A DNA stretch of 64,000 nt from Polaromonas sp. P2-4 (GTDB lineage Bacteria > Pseudomonadota > Gammaproteobacteria > Burkholderiales > Burkholderiaceae_C), in NCBI GenBank assembly GCA_024703855.1, contig CP087965.1, positions 3,278,001-3,342,000 of the forward strand, given 5' to 3'. Position 1 is the first letter of the stretch, and the number at the start of each line of letters is the position of its first letter. The translations under genes were made by a program, and so were the position numbers. Below, one piece after another: positions 50,700-60,699 of the stretch. The notes beneath the pieces are model-generated. The model did no database searches. It was not told the DNA's origin and saw only the letters and a program-made list of their open reading frames with translations.

Positions 50700-52035
50700 T
50701 CAGGACTGGCAGTCCGCCGGTGTGCGGGCCGTCAGTTTTTTCTCGGTGGCGTACTTGCTGGCAGAATTTTTGACCATCGGCTTGATTACTTGCTCGTCGG
50801 CCTGCAGCCAGTCAGAGCTCCAGACAAACTTGCTGCCATCCCAGGTGTGGACACGAGCCCAGGCTGAGCCCATGTGGTCGGTGCAACTGGTCGAAACCGG
50901 CCGCATCACGCCCTTAAAGCCCAGAGCATCGAGTTTGGCCTGGGTCAGATTCAGGTTTTCATAGCCCCAACGTGCCTGTTCACTGCTCATGACCTTGCCC
51001 TTGCCAAAACGATCCTGTGCTGCTCGGACACCTTCAACAGCGAGCATGGCTCCAACGACACCGCGCATGTAAAGCACTTGGCCCACCTCGTCCTTGGGTC
51101 CGGTGCCCTGGCCTTTGGCGTGAACCTTGTCCAGAATCTCCTTGACCACCGCAGCGTCTGGTTCTGCACCGTGCTGCATCATCACAGCGCTGTAACCCTT
51201 TGCGCCCTGGCCGACATCTTTAAGGTCTGGCTCAGCGCCTGACCACCAGGTACCGAACATCTTTTCACGCGAGTAACCGACAGCCTGTGCCTCCTTGATG
51301 GCCGTAGCCGTCATCACCCCCCATGTCTGCAGAATGACGTAATCTGGTTGCTGCTGACGAACCTGAAGCCAGGTGGCTTTTTGCTCCACACCTGGGGCAG
51401 CAATCGGCAAGAGTTGAAGCGTGAACCCGTATTGGGCTGCGCGTTCCTGGAGAATTGGCAGAAGCTCTTTGCCAAAAGGGCTGTCGTGGTACCCAACGCC
51501 AATTTTCTTGCCTTTGAGTTTGTCCATACCACCGGCTTTGTTGCCAATGTGCTTAAGGACGGTATCCCCGGCAACCCAGTAGTGCCCAATAAGCGGGAAG
51601 TTCCACTTGAAAATGCCGCCGTCTGCCGAATCGCTTACGGCCATAGCCCGAAGTGATCATCGGGATTTTGTCGGTCGGTATTTTTTCCGTCAGCGCGAAG
51701 GTAATGCCAGTGGACAAGGGTTGGAACACGGTGGCCCCGCCATGCTTGCCCTTCAGCCGCTCATAGCACTCCACGCCTCGATCCGTGGCGTAGGCGGTCT
51801 CGCATTCCTCCACCAGCGTCTTGACGCCGTTGATGCCGCCCCGGACATTGACCAGCTTCATGTAGTCGTTATGCCCATTGGCCCAGGGGGCGGCGTTAGG
51901 CGCGACAGGGCCTGTACGACCGGTCAAAACCGGGAAAAACTGCTCTTTGGCTTGAGCGAATGCGCTGCTGGGTGCCAGCGATGATGCGGCCAGCGTCACC
52001 GCAGTGACTGCCAACATTAATTGACGAACTTTCAT
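50700..52035 (-). CDS. Liv-type ABC transporter substrate-binding protein, one frameshift
   Basis: A periplasmic binding protein (Peripla_BP_6) of about 445 residues with a Sec signal (MKVRQLMLAVTAVTLAASSLAPSSAFA). VRGGINGVKTLVEECETAY, KIGVGYHDSPFGKELLPIL and WWSGAEPDLKDVG support the family. A shift near 51645 (extra A after SGYGR) splits it. The place between livM and livF is usual for aromatic or short-chain acid transporters of this cluster type. Confidence 0.88.
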
Positions 52036-52122
52036 TGTTGTCTCCTGAAAAAATTAAAAGCGAAGCACATGAAAAACTGAAAACTAACAGGCCATTGCGC
52101 GCAACCCTCTTTCTTATTGAAT

Positions 52123-53200
52123 TTAGTGAGGGAATGGCCACAGCCGCAACTTCTGTTTGCCAATCGACCAGAGTTTGGCCAGGCCATGCGGCTCCACGAT
52201 CAGGAACCAGACGATCAGGGCACCAAAAATCATGACTTCGGCGTGCGCGACGGCAGCGGTTGAAATTTCAACACCGATCAGGCTACCCAATGCAGGCAGG
52301 AACTGATTCAGGAAAATCGGCAGAACCACAATGAATGCAGCGCCAAAAAAGCTACCCATGATTGAGCCCATGCCACCAATGATTACCATGAACAACAGCT
52401 GAAACGAGCGGTCCACCGAAAACGCCGCAGGCTCCCAGGAGCCCAGGTGCACAAAGGCCCAAAGCCCCCCGGCCACGCCCACGATGAAGGAGCTGACCGC
52501 AAATGCGCTGAGCTTGGCATACATCGGGCGAATGCCAATCACCGAGGCTGCTACGTCCATGTCGCGGATAGCCATCCACTCCCGGCCGATAGCGCCACGC
52601 ACCAGGTTTTTGACCAGCAGGCCAAAAACTACCAAGAAACCCAGACAGAACAGGTATTTGCTGACCGGCGATTCGATCGACCAGCCCAGTACGCTGAGCT
52701 TGGACACTGCCACCGAGCCGGAAGAACTGTTGTTGGTAAACCAGCCGACACGCAGGAAGGCCCAGTCGCAGAAAAACTGGGCTGCCAGTGTCGCCACGGC
52801 CAGGTACAGGCCTTTGACGCGCAGGCTAGGCACACCAAAAAACAAGCCAACCAACGTAGCGAAAAAGCCACCCGAAAGCAGGGCAACAATCAGCGGCATG
52901 CCGTCGATGCGGACGAACGTGTTGTACGCGGCGTAAGCGCCTACCGCCATGAAGGCCCCGGAACCCAGCGAAATCTGACCGCAGAAACCCACCAGGACAT
53001 TGACACCCAGTGCCGCCAGCGACAGGATGAGGAAGGGAATAAAGATGGCGCGCAGCAGATACTCTGTCGGCCAACAAGGGCACGCCGATGACTGCGAAGG
53101 CCAGGAGCGCCACCATCCCCCAGCGGTCTTGGGCGATCGGGAAGATTTGTTGATCAGCCCGGTAAGTGGTTTTGAACTGGCCGTTTTCTCTGTAAAACAT
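52123..53200 (-). CDS. livM: Liv-type ABC transporter permease LivM, one frameshift
   Basis: An inner-membrane permease of about 359 residues with 8-10 helices. The core LGVNVLVGFCGQISLGSGAFMAVGAYAAY, the loop REWMAIRDMDVAASVIGI and IIGGMGSIMGSFFGAAFIVVLP are typical LivM. The frame changes near 53065 (after PLLADR). Starts 28 bases after livH ends. Confidence 0.9.
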
Positions 53201-53227
53201 GATGTTTCTCTTGAAGTGGGATTGGTT

Positions 53228-54157
53228 TCAGACGCGATCGATGATCTTCTCGCCGAACAAGCCCTGCGGACGGAACATCAAAAAGGCGAGCGCAAGCACG
53301 TAGGCAAACCAGATTTCGATACCACCGCCCACATAAGGCCCCAGAAATACTTCGGACAGCTTCTCACCCACGCCAATAATGAGCCCGCCAATGATGGCAC
53401 CCGGCACCGATGTCAGCCCACCCAGAATCACCACAGGTAACGCACGCAGTGCCACGGTAGTCAGCGAAAACTGCACCCCCAGCTTGCTGCCCCAGATCAT
53501 GCCGGCGACCAGGGCTACCACACCGGCCACGCACCAGACAATGACCCAAATGCGGTTGAGCGGAATGCCGATGCTTTGCGCTGCCTGGTGATCATCTGCC
53601 ACCGCCCGCAAGGCGCGGCCTGTTGACGTTTTCTGAAAAAACACGCTAAGCAGGATCACCAGCACAGCGGCGATGAGGGCCGCATACAGGTCTTCCTTGT
53701 TGATCAGGAGTCCGCTCTCAAACAAACCCGTAAACGCGAAGATTGGCTCCTTGGGCATGCCGATGTCAATCTTGTAGATAGCACTGCCGAAAAGGGTCTG
53801 CCCCATGCCATCCAGAAAGTAGCCGATGCCCAGAGTGGCCATCAACAACGTGGTGCCCTCCTGATTGACCAGATGGCGCAACACCAGACGCTCAATCACC
53901 CAGGCGACGGCAAACATAAGCACGCCGGCACCAACAAAGGCCATCACGTTGGCTGCAATGGGGTTGGTGATGCCGGTCAAAGCCGGAACCCACTCCGCAA
54001 AACGCGCCATGGCCAGTGCGGCAAACAGCACCATAGCCCCTTGCGCAAAGTTGAACACGCCCGACGCCTTGTAGATCAGCACAAAGCCCAGCGCCACCAG
54101 CGAATACAGCATGCCGGCCATCAGGCCGCCCAGCAGTGTTTCCAGAAAAAATGCCAT
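53228..54157 (-). CDS. livH: Liv-type ABC transporter permease LivH
   Basis: An intact 309-residue permease: LLGGLMAGMLYSLVALGFVLIYKASGVFNFAQGAMV and GRALRAVADDHQAAQSIGIPLNRI, then VILGGLTSVPGAIIGGLIIG. Pairs with LivM to form the channel. A 154-base hairpin-containing gap separates it from livG. Confidence 0.92.
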   Translation of the reverse strand: MAFFLETLLGGLMAGMLYSLVALGFVLIYKASGVFNFAQGAMVLFAALAMARFAEWVPALTGITNPIAANVMAFVGAGVLMFAVAWVIERLVLRHLVNQEGTTLLMATLGIGYFLDGMGQTLFGSAIYKIDIGMPKEPIFAFTGLFESGLLINKEDLYAALIAAVLVILLSVFFQKTSTGRALRAVADDHQAAQSIGIPLNRIWVIVWCVAGVVALVAGMIWGSKLGVQFSLTTVALRALPVVILGGLTSVPGAIIGGLIIGVGEKLSEVFLGPYVGGGIEIWFAYVLALAFLMFRPQGLFGEKIIDRV

Positions 54158-54311
54158 GGTTATTTCCTCACCCCTGTTGCGGGCTCACTTCGTGTAGCCG
54201 CCTCTCCCCTTGCAGGGGACGCCGCTTGTGGCCCGGCGGAGCCGGTTCCACTGCGGCCGCTGGAAAAGACATTTGCTGTCCGTAGAACGAATGTTGAATA
54301 GCCATTCATGA

Positions 54312-55193
54312 TCAATGCTCCGTTCCAAGGTAAGCCCGAATCACTTCGGGGTTGTTGCGCACTTCGTCGGGTGAGCCGTCGCCGATTTTTTTGCCGTAGT
54401 CCAGCACCACCACGCGGTCTGAAATGTCCATGACCACGCCCATGTCGTGCTCGATCAGCACGACGGTGGTTCCGAACTCGTCGTTCACATCGAGCACAAA
54501 GCGGCACATGTCCTGCTTTTCTTCGACGTTCATGCCGGCCATCGGTTCGTCCAGCAGCAGCACCTGCGGCTCCATGGCCAAAGCGCGGCCCAGGTCGACG
54601 CGCTTTTGCAGGCCGTAAGGCAATTGGCCCACAGGTGTCTTGCGAAAGGCCTGAATCTCCAGAAAGTCGATGATCTTTTCCACGGCTTCGCGGTGCCGGA
54701 TTTCTTCTTTTTCAGCCGGGCCAATGCGCAGCGCCTGCAACAGCAGATTGCTTTTGATCTTCAGGTTGCGGCCCGACATGATGTTGTCGAGCACGCTCAT
54801 GCCCTTGAACAGCGCCAGGTTCTGAAAGGTGCGGGCCACACCCATCACCGCCACCTGGTGGCTGTTCATGTGCTTGAAGGTCTGGCCGCGAAAGGTGATG
54901 GAGCCTTGCTGCGGTGAGTAAACACCGTTGATGCAGTTGAGCATCGAACTTTTTCCGGCGCCGTTGGGGCCGATGATGGCGCGAATCTCGTGCTCCTTGA
55001 CGTTGAACGAGATGTCCGACAAGGCCTTGACCCCGCCAAAACTCAGGGAGATGTTCTGCACGTCCAGAATGATCTCGCCGATTTTTTTTGCCGTGCCGAG
55101 CGGCTGGTTGGCGCTGGTCTGTTCGACGAGGCGCGCCGCGGTGGCCGGTGCTATGGCTTCAACGGGCTCGACCCGCAGAGGAATGGTGCTCAT
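54312..55193 (-). CDS. livG: Liv-type ABC transporter ATPase LivG
   Basis: An intact 293-residue ATPase: Walker A GPNGAGKSSM, signature region LPYGLQKRVDLGRALA, Walker B VLLLDEPMAGMN, and the C-terminal GSPDEVRNNPEVIRAYLG typical of LivG. A short N-terminal extension (~40 residues) precedes the ATPase fold. Confidence 0.92.
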   Translation of the reverse strand: MSTIPLRVEPVEAIAPATAARLVEQTSANQPLGTAKKIGEIILDVQNISLSFGGVKALSDISFNVKEHEIRAIIGPNGAGKSSMLNCINGVYSPQQGSITFRGQTFKHMNSHQVAVMGVARTFQNLALFKGMSVLDNIMSGRNLKIKSNLLLQALRIGPAEKEEIRHREAVEKIIDFLEIQAFRKTPVGQLPYGLQKRVDLGRALAMEPQVLLLDEPMAGMNVEEKQDMCRFVLDVNDEFGTTVVLIEHDMGVVMDISDRVVVLDYGKKIGDGSPDEVRNNPEVIRAYLGTEH

Positions 55194-55275
55194 TGGGCCC
55201 CCACGTTTGCCGCCAAGGCGGCTGCACTGCCCCCCGAGGGGGCGCGATCTTGCTTGAAGCGGTTCTGCGCTGCGA
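55194..55275. repeat. GC-rich hairpin spacer
   Basis: GCCGCC-AA-GGCGGC and GCCCCCCGAGGGGGC hairpins between the acyl-CoA ligase and livG genes; similar to the spacer at 23680-23795. Confidence 0.45.
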
Positions 55276-57220
55276 TCATGCTGCTGCCTTCACAGGTGTA
55301 AATGTTTTCGTGTCCACGATCTTCAGGGTCGCACTGACGCTGCCGCTGCGACCGTCTTCAAACTTCACGACGGTTTCAATGAATTGTTCGGATTTGCCGC
55401 TGTACAACGCGTCAATCAGCGGCAGGTATTTGTCGGCGATGAAACCGCGGCGCACCTTGTTGGTCCGCGTCAGTTCACCATCGTCACAGTCGAGCTCTTT
55501 GTGCAGCACCAGAAAGCGGCTGACTTGCAGAGCCCGCCAGCAAGGCATCCACGCTCAGGTCGGCATTGACCTTTTCAATGCATTCCTTGACCAGTTGATA
55601 AACCTCGGGTTTTTGCGCCAGGTCGGTGTAGCCGGCGTAGGGCAGGTTGCGCCGCTCGGCCCAGTTGCCCACTGCGTCAAAGTCGATGTTGATGAAAACG
55701 CAGACCTTTTCACGGCCATCGCCGTAAGCGACAACTTCCTTGATGTGCGGGAAAAACTTGAGTTTGTTCTCCACATACTTGGGCGCAAACATGGCGCCGT
55801 CGTGGCTGCCGCCCTTGAGACGGCCCACGTCCTTCACGCGGTCGATGATCTTGAGGTGGCCGCTGGCGTCGAGAAACCCGGCGTCGCTGGTGTGGTACCA
55901 ACCGTCGGCGGTCAGCACCTCGGCGGTGGCGGCCGGGTTTTTGTAATATTCCTTGAGCAGCCCGGCGGACTTGACCAGAATCTCGCCGTTGTCGGCCACC
56001 TTGATTTCCACCCCCGGCAGGGCACGCCCACGGTGTCGGCGCGCCTGGTTGTCGGGTTGCAGGCAAACAAACACGGCGGTTTCGGTAGAGCCGTACAGCT
56101 GCTTGAGGTTGACGCCGATGGAGCGGTAAAACGTGAAGAGATCCGGGCCAATGGCTTCACCGGCGGTGTAGGCCACGCGCACACGCGAAAACCCCAGGTT
56201 GTTGCGCAGCGGACCATACACCAGCAGCCCGCCCAAAGCGTAGGCCAGCTTGTCCAGCAGGCCGACTGGCTTGCCGTCCATCAGCTTGGGACCTACTTTT
56301 TTGGCCACGTTCAGGAAGGTGTGGAACATTTTGCGTTTGATGGCGCCCGCGTCTTCCATGCGAATCATCACACTCGTCAGCAAGCCTTCAAACACGCGCG
56401 GTGGTGCAAAGTAATAGGTCGGGCCGACTTCCTTGAGGTCAATCGTCACCGTGCTGGCGCTCTCGGGGCAGTTCACCACATAACCGCAGCACAGCCACTG
56501 GGCGTAGCTGAAAATGTTCTGGCCAATCCAGGCCGGTGGCAGGTAGGCCAGCACTTCTTCGCTGGACGTGAGCTTGTCAAATTCGGCGCCCGCGTGGGCG
56601 CGGTCCAGCAGGGTGTTGTGCGTGTGCACCACGCCCTTGGGGTTGCCCGTGGTGCCCGAGGTGAAGAACATGGCGGCCACATCATCGGGCTGCGCCTTGT
56701 CAACTTCGGCCTTGAAAAAAGCGGGTTGACTGGCACGCAGTGCCTTGCCGGATTCAATCAGTGCGTCCAGTGAGGTGAGTCCCGGTTCCTGGTAGTTGCG
56801 CAAACCCCGGGGGTCGTCAAATACCAGGTTGGACAGCAGGGGACAGCGGTCGCGGATTTCCAGCAGCTTGTCGACCTGCTCCTGGTCTTCCACCATGGCA
56901 AACCGTACATCCGCGTTGGTGATGGGAAATACGCACTCAGCGCCCACGGCATCCTGGTACAGCGGAATAGGGATGGCGCCCAGCGCCTGGACGGCCAGCA
57001 TGCAGGCATACAGGCGCGGGCGGTTGGCGCCTATCACCACCATGTGTTCGCCGCGCTGCAAGCCGGCCTGGTGCAGGCCGCAGGCAATGTGCTCCACCAG
57101 CGTGGCCATGCTGGCCCAGCTGTGGGCTTGCCAGATGCCGTATTCTTTTTCGCGCATGGCTGCGGCGCCCGGGCGTTCGGCGGCATGTTTCAGCAGCAAT
57201 CGTGGGAACGTGGTCTGCAT
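55276..57220 (-). CDS. AMP-dependent acyl-CoA synthetase/ligase, three frameshifts
   Basis: A long-chain-type acyl-CoA ligase of about 648 residues: P-loop FFTSGTTGNPKGVVHTH, QLYGSTETAVFV, and GWYHTSDAGFLDASGHLKIIDRVKD. Near 56040 a lost GC pair and a lost C leave RRHRGRA where DTVGVPLP is expected; a third shift near 55545 separates the C-terminal part (FLVLHKELDCDDGELTRTNKVRRGF), which runs to 55276. AAGGAAAC precedes the ATG. Clusters with the Liv-type importer and the PaaK-like ligase. Confidence 0.88.
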
Positions 57221-57315
57221 GACGTTTCCTTGTCTCCAGTTTTTAGTGCAGCCTTTCTTTCAGGAAAAACTGCTGGTATGGGATGAATAGTAAAGTCGCA
57301 TTTGACGTTAGGTTG

Positions 57316-58544
57316 TCATTGCGCCGACAATTTACGGGTAAGTCCTACTGGGGTGTGCCCGCGTATGGACCGGTTTATCGGATAAAGCGCCCATCGCGCT
57401 GAAACCATGGTGAGTTCGACGAAGCGCGATGCGTTTTTGGCCGAGTCGCTGAAGCTCACCTCAAAACCGCCGAGGTCGTAGCGCTTGAGGCTCCAGGTGC
57501 TGTCGATGAAGCTGCTGCGCGTGGCATTGCGCCCGGCGCGCCTGCACGGCTTCGGCAAAAACCCGTGCGTTGATATAGCCTTCAAGCGCCAGATGCGAAG
57601 GCTCCAGCGTCACGCCCGCCGCCTTCCAGGCCTGCTGGAACTCGCGCACCATGGGCACCACGGTATTGCCCGGCATGGGCACGACCTGGGACACGGCAAT
57701 ACCGGTCGCGTCATCGCCCATGGCCTTGAGCGTGGCCGCAGCGCCCATGATGGACAAGGCATACAGCGGCAGCCCCTTGCGCTGCAAACGGATCGCTTTG
57801 ACAAAATCAATCGTGGGTTTACCCGCCAGGCCGACCAGCACGGCTTCCGGGTTGGATGTGGTGATTTTGGCCACGGCGGCATTGACATCCGAGGAGTTGC
57901 TCTCGACGGTGACGATGGCGGTTGCGTCCAGCTTGTGTTTGGCCATGGACAGCTGGGTCGCGTCAAACACTTCCTTGCCGAAGGCGTTGTTCTGGTAGAC
58001 GATGGCGATGCGTTTGATGCCGATGGTGGCGAGGTGCTGCACCAGCTGTTCGGCTTCGTCGGCATAGCTGGCGCGGATGTTGAACACATTGCGGACATTT
58101 TTGGGGCGCGCTGACAAGGCGCCCGAAAAGGGGGCAAAAAACGGTATGCCCGATTCAATCACCTGCGGCAGCATCGCCTCGATCATGGGCGTGCCCATGC
58201 AATTGAAGAGGGCAAAGTTGCTGCGGTCTTCAATAAAACCCTTCACATGGGCCAGCGCGCTTCACGTCGTAGCCATCGTCAGCCACCGTCAGTTCAATGA
58301 GCCGGCCATTCACGCCGCCTTTGGCATTGATGGCGGCAAAGCCGGCCTTGGCTCCCTGGTGCATGGCCTGGCCCAGCTCACCGAGCGGGCCGCTGAGCGC
58401 TGTAGATTGCGCGATTTTGAGCGGCCCGGTGTCGTCGGCGCGTGTGGGCGCATGAAAGGCCGCCGGCAGCGCGGCGAGCGCGCCCAAAACGCTGCGCCGC
58501 GTCAGTGGGGTGTCCAGGGGTTGTGGGGCTGCTTGTCTTGTCAT
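57316..58544 (-). CDS. ABC transporter substrate-binding protein (Peripla_BP_6), two frameshifts
   Basis: A second Liv-type binding protein, about 409 residues, with a Tat-like signal (TRRSVLGALAALPAAFHA). LKIAQSTALSGPLGELGQAMHQGAKAGF and RIAIVYQNNAFGKEVFDATQ are family features. Shifts near 58262 (after DDGYDVKRA) and near 57535. First gene of the operon, divergent from the Crp/Fnr gene. Two unrelated binding proteins serving one Liv system suggest two substrates. Confidence 0.86.
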
Positions 58545-58595
58545 GATGGTTTCTTTGCTGGGGGTTGCTTGTCTCTGCGGGGCTGATACTATGCT

Positions 58596-58634
58596 TTGAA
58601 TTGGCGGCCAAATGTCCATCTGGCGACAATTCAA
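58596..58634. promoter_or_regulatory. 39-bp extended palindrome in the Crp/Fnr-SBP divergent region
   Basis: TTGAATTG (58596-58603) and CAATTCAA (58627-58634) are perfect inverse copies, with an inner imperfect GCCAAAT/ATCTGGC pair. It lies centrally between the divergent starts (58544 and 58704), where a Crp/Fnr-type protein would act. Confidence 0.6.
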
Positions 58635-58703
58635 GGGTGCGCCCTCTCCGGACTTTCCCGTGCTTTTTTGTAAAGTTGATTTTTTGCCTTGAGCGGTTGA
58701 TCC

Positions 58704-59423
58704 ATGTCCACTGACCTGACTCTTCACCAGCGCCGCAGAAAGCCCACACCGGATGAGCTGCAAGGCATTCCCTGGCTGCGGCTGCTGCGGCCCGACGAGC
58801 GCGCCCATGCGGTGGCGGAGTTGCTGGTGGGCGATGCCGAGCCCGGCGACTATGTGTGCCGTGTCGGCAGGCCGGTGACTTACTGGTTTGGCGTGGTGGC
58901 GGGCTTGCTGAAGATGAGCAGCGACAACGCCCAGGGCCAGACCATGACCTTCACCGGCGTGCCGCCCGGCGGCTGGTTTGGCGAAGGCACGGCGCTCAAG
59001 CGCGAGCCCTACCGCTACAACATTCAGGCGCTGCGCAAAAGTGTGGTGGCGGGCCTGCCGGTCGATACCTTTCACGGGCTGCTCGACCATTCCATCGGCT
59101 TTAACCGCTTTGTGATGAACCAGCTCAATGAGCGGCTGGGCCAGTTCATCGCCGCGCGCGAGATTGACCGCATGAACAATCCCGATATTCGCGTGGCACG
59201 CAGCCTGGCCGCGCTGTTCAATCCGGTGCTGTATCCGGGCGTGGGTGAAATCCTGCGCATCACGCAGCAGGAGCTGGCCTACCTGGTCGGCCTGTCACGC
59301 CAGCGCGTCAACGAAGCGCTGACCGCCTTGCAGGCGCAAGGCATCATCCGTGTTGAATATGGCGGCTTGCGCGTGCTGGACCTCGCCGCCTTGCGCTCCA
59401 GCATTGTCTTAAGCAAATCGTAG
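58704..59423 (+). CDS. Crp/Fnr family transcriptional regulator
   Basis: An intact 239-residue regulator: N-terminal cyclic-nucleotide-type sensor (DYVCRVGRPVTYWFGVVAGLLKMSS, GGWFGEGTALKRE) and C-terminal HTH_Crp (TQQELAYLVGLSRQRVNEALTAL). No N-terminal cysteine cluster, so not an iron-sulfur FNR. Transcribed away from the Liv/CoA-ligase operon and likely its regulator. Confidence 0.9.
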   Translation: MSTDLTLHQRRRKPTPDELQGIPWLRLLRPDERAHAVAELLVGDAEPGDYVCRVGRPVTYWFGVVAGLLKMSSDNAQGQTMTFTGVPPGGWFGEGTALKREPYRYNIQALRKSVVAGLPVDTFHGLLDHSIGFNRFVMNQLNERLGQFIAAREIDRMNNPDIRVARSLAALFNPVLYPGVGEILRITQQELAYLVGLSRQRVNEALTALQAQGIIRVEYGGLRVLDLAALRSSIVLSKS

Positions 59424-59706
59424 CCAGTCTCCTTGATTGACGGGCGTAGCCAGCTATCAATTTGGTAGCTGATGGGGTGGGCTCGGCGTGCCTGGGTGTG
59501 ATGGCGCTGCGGGTCTGGGCCTTCCCATGCGGCGCAGAGCCACTACCTGCGCATTGACATGGGGCACCTGCTCCCGGAAACGGCAGTTGGTTACCGTTTG
59601 CGGGTGTCTTGATACCCGATTAATGCCCGATTTACACGATAATTAGAGCTAAATGTGCCCTTGGTCCAATATGTACGGGCGTAGTCAGCTACAAAATAGA
59701 TAGCAA
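59424..59706. repeat. Repeat-rich gap before the pseudouridine synthase gene
   Basis: Holds a partial dispersed repeat at about 59440-59475 (ACGGGCGTAGCCAGCTATCAA) and a full copy at 59641-59706 (GTGCCC...ACGGGCGTAGTCAGCTACAAAATAGATAGC). The full copy ends one base before the next start codon. No gene is seen. Confidence 0.65.
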
Positions 59707-60555
59707 ATGCAAGATCCTCTGAAACCCAAAACAGCATCGCCGCCGCCCGCCGCCGCGGTGCGCATTCCGAAAGCCGCCAGTTCCGCCGCAGGCGCGCCAG
59801 CGTCCACCGTGCGGCTGAACAAGCGCATGGCTGAGCTGGGCCTGTGCTCGCGCCGCGAGGCCGACGACTGGATTGCCCGCGGCTGGGTGCGCGTGAACGG
59901 CGCGCCCGCCGTGATAGGCCAGCCGGTAGCCGTCGACGCACGCATCGAGATCGATCGCCAGGCCGAGCAGCAGCAGCGCCAGCAGGTCACCATTTTGATC
60001 AACAAGCCGGTGGGCTACGTCAGCGGCCAGGCCGAAGACGGGCATGAGCCCGCCGTGGCGCTGGTGCAGCCGCAAAACCGCTGGCGCGAATGCAACAGCC
60101 GCATGCGCTGGGGCCACGAGCAGTTGCGCGGCCTGGCCCCGGCCGGCCGGCTCGACATTGATTCCATCGGCTTGCTGGTGCTGACGCAAGACGGCCGCGT
60201 GGCACGCCAGCTAATTGGCGAAGACTCGGACATTGAAAAAGAGTATTTGGTGCGCGTGAGTTACGGTGCAGAAACCGTCAACGTGCAAGCGGTATTTCCG
60301 CCTGAAAAGCTGGCCCTGCTGTGCCATGGCCTAAGCCTGGACGGCCAGGCGCTGCGGCCCGCCCAAGTGAGCTGGCAAAACCCCGAGCAGCTGCGCTTTG
60401 TGCTCAAGGAAGGCAAAAAGCGCCAGATTCGCCGCATGTGCGAGCAGGTCGGGCTGTTCGTGACTGGCCTCAAGCGCGTGCGCATAGGCCGCGTCAATTT
60501 GGGCCACCTACCGGTAGGCCAATGGCGCTACCTGGCCCCGCACGAGCAGTTTTGA
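59707..60555 (+). CDS. RsuA/RluF-family rRNA pseudouridine synthase
   Basis: An intact 282-residue enzyme with an N-terminal S4 RNA-binding domain (VRLNKRMAELGLCSRREADDWI) and the catalytic domain with the active-site Asp in AGRLDIDSIGLLVLTQDG and the C-terminal KEGKKRQIRRMCEQVGLFVTGLKRVRIG. The Ala/Pro-rich first ~35 residues are not conserved. Closest to RluF/RsuA; which uridine it modifies is not clear. Confidence 0.88.
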   Translation: MQDPLKPKTASPPPAAAVRIPKAASSAAGAPASTVRLNKRMAELGLCSRREADDWIARGWVRVNGAPAVIGQPVAVDARIEIDRQAEQQQRQQVTILINKPVGYVSGQAEDGHEPAVALVQPQNRWRECNSRMRWGHEQLRGLAPAGRLDIDSIGLLVLTQDGRVARQLIGEDSDIEKEYLVRVSYGAETVNVQAVFPPEKLALLCHGLSLDGQALRPAQVSWQNPEQLRFVLKEGKKRQIRRMCEQVGLFVTGLKRVRIGRVNLGHLPVGQWRYLAPHEQF

Positions 60556-60612
60556 GGCGGCGCCGGGGCCGAGCCAATCAGCATGGGGTTTTGGCTGTTT
60601 CATCATGAAATG

Positions 60613-60663
60613 CGATGCCAGTCCATGCTGTACGGGCGCAAGCAGCTATTTAATTGATAGCGC
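60613..60663 (-). repeat. Dispersed repeat copy
   Basis: CCATGCTGTACGGGCGCAAGCAGCTATTTAATTGATAGCGC, between the pseudouridine synthase and hydrolase genes. Confidence 0.65.
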
Positions 60664-60699
60664 TTGGTGCGGCCTGCTGAACGCCTGCACAATCGAAAG

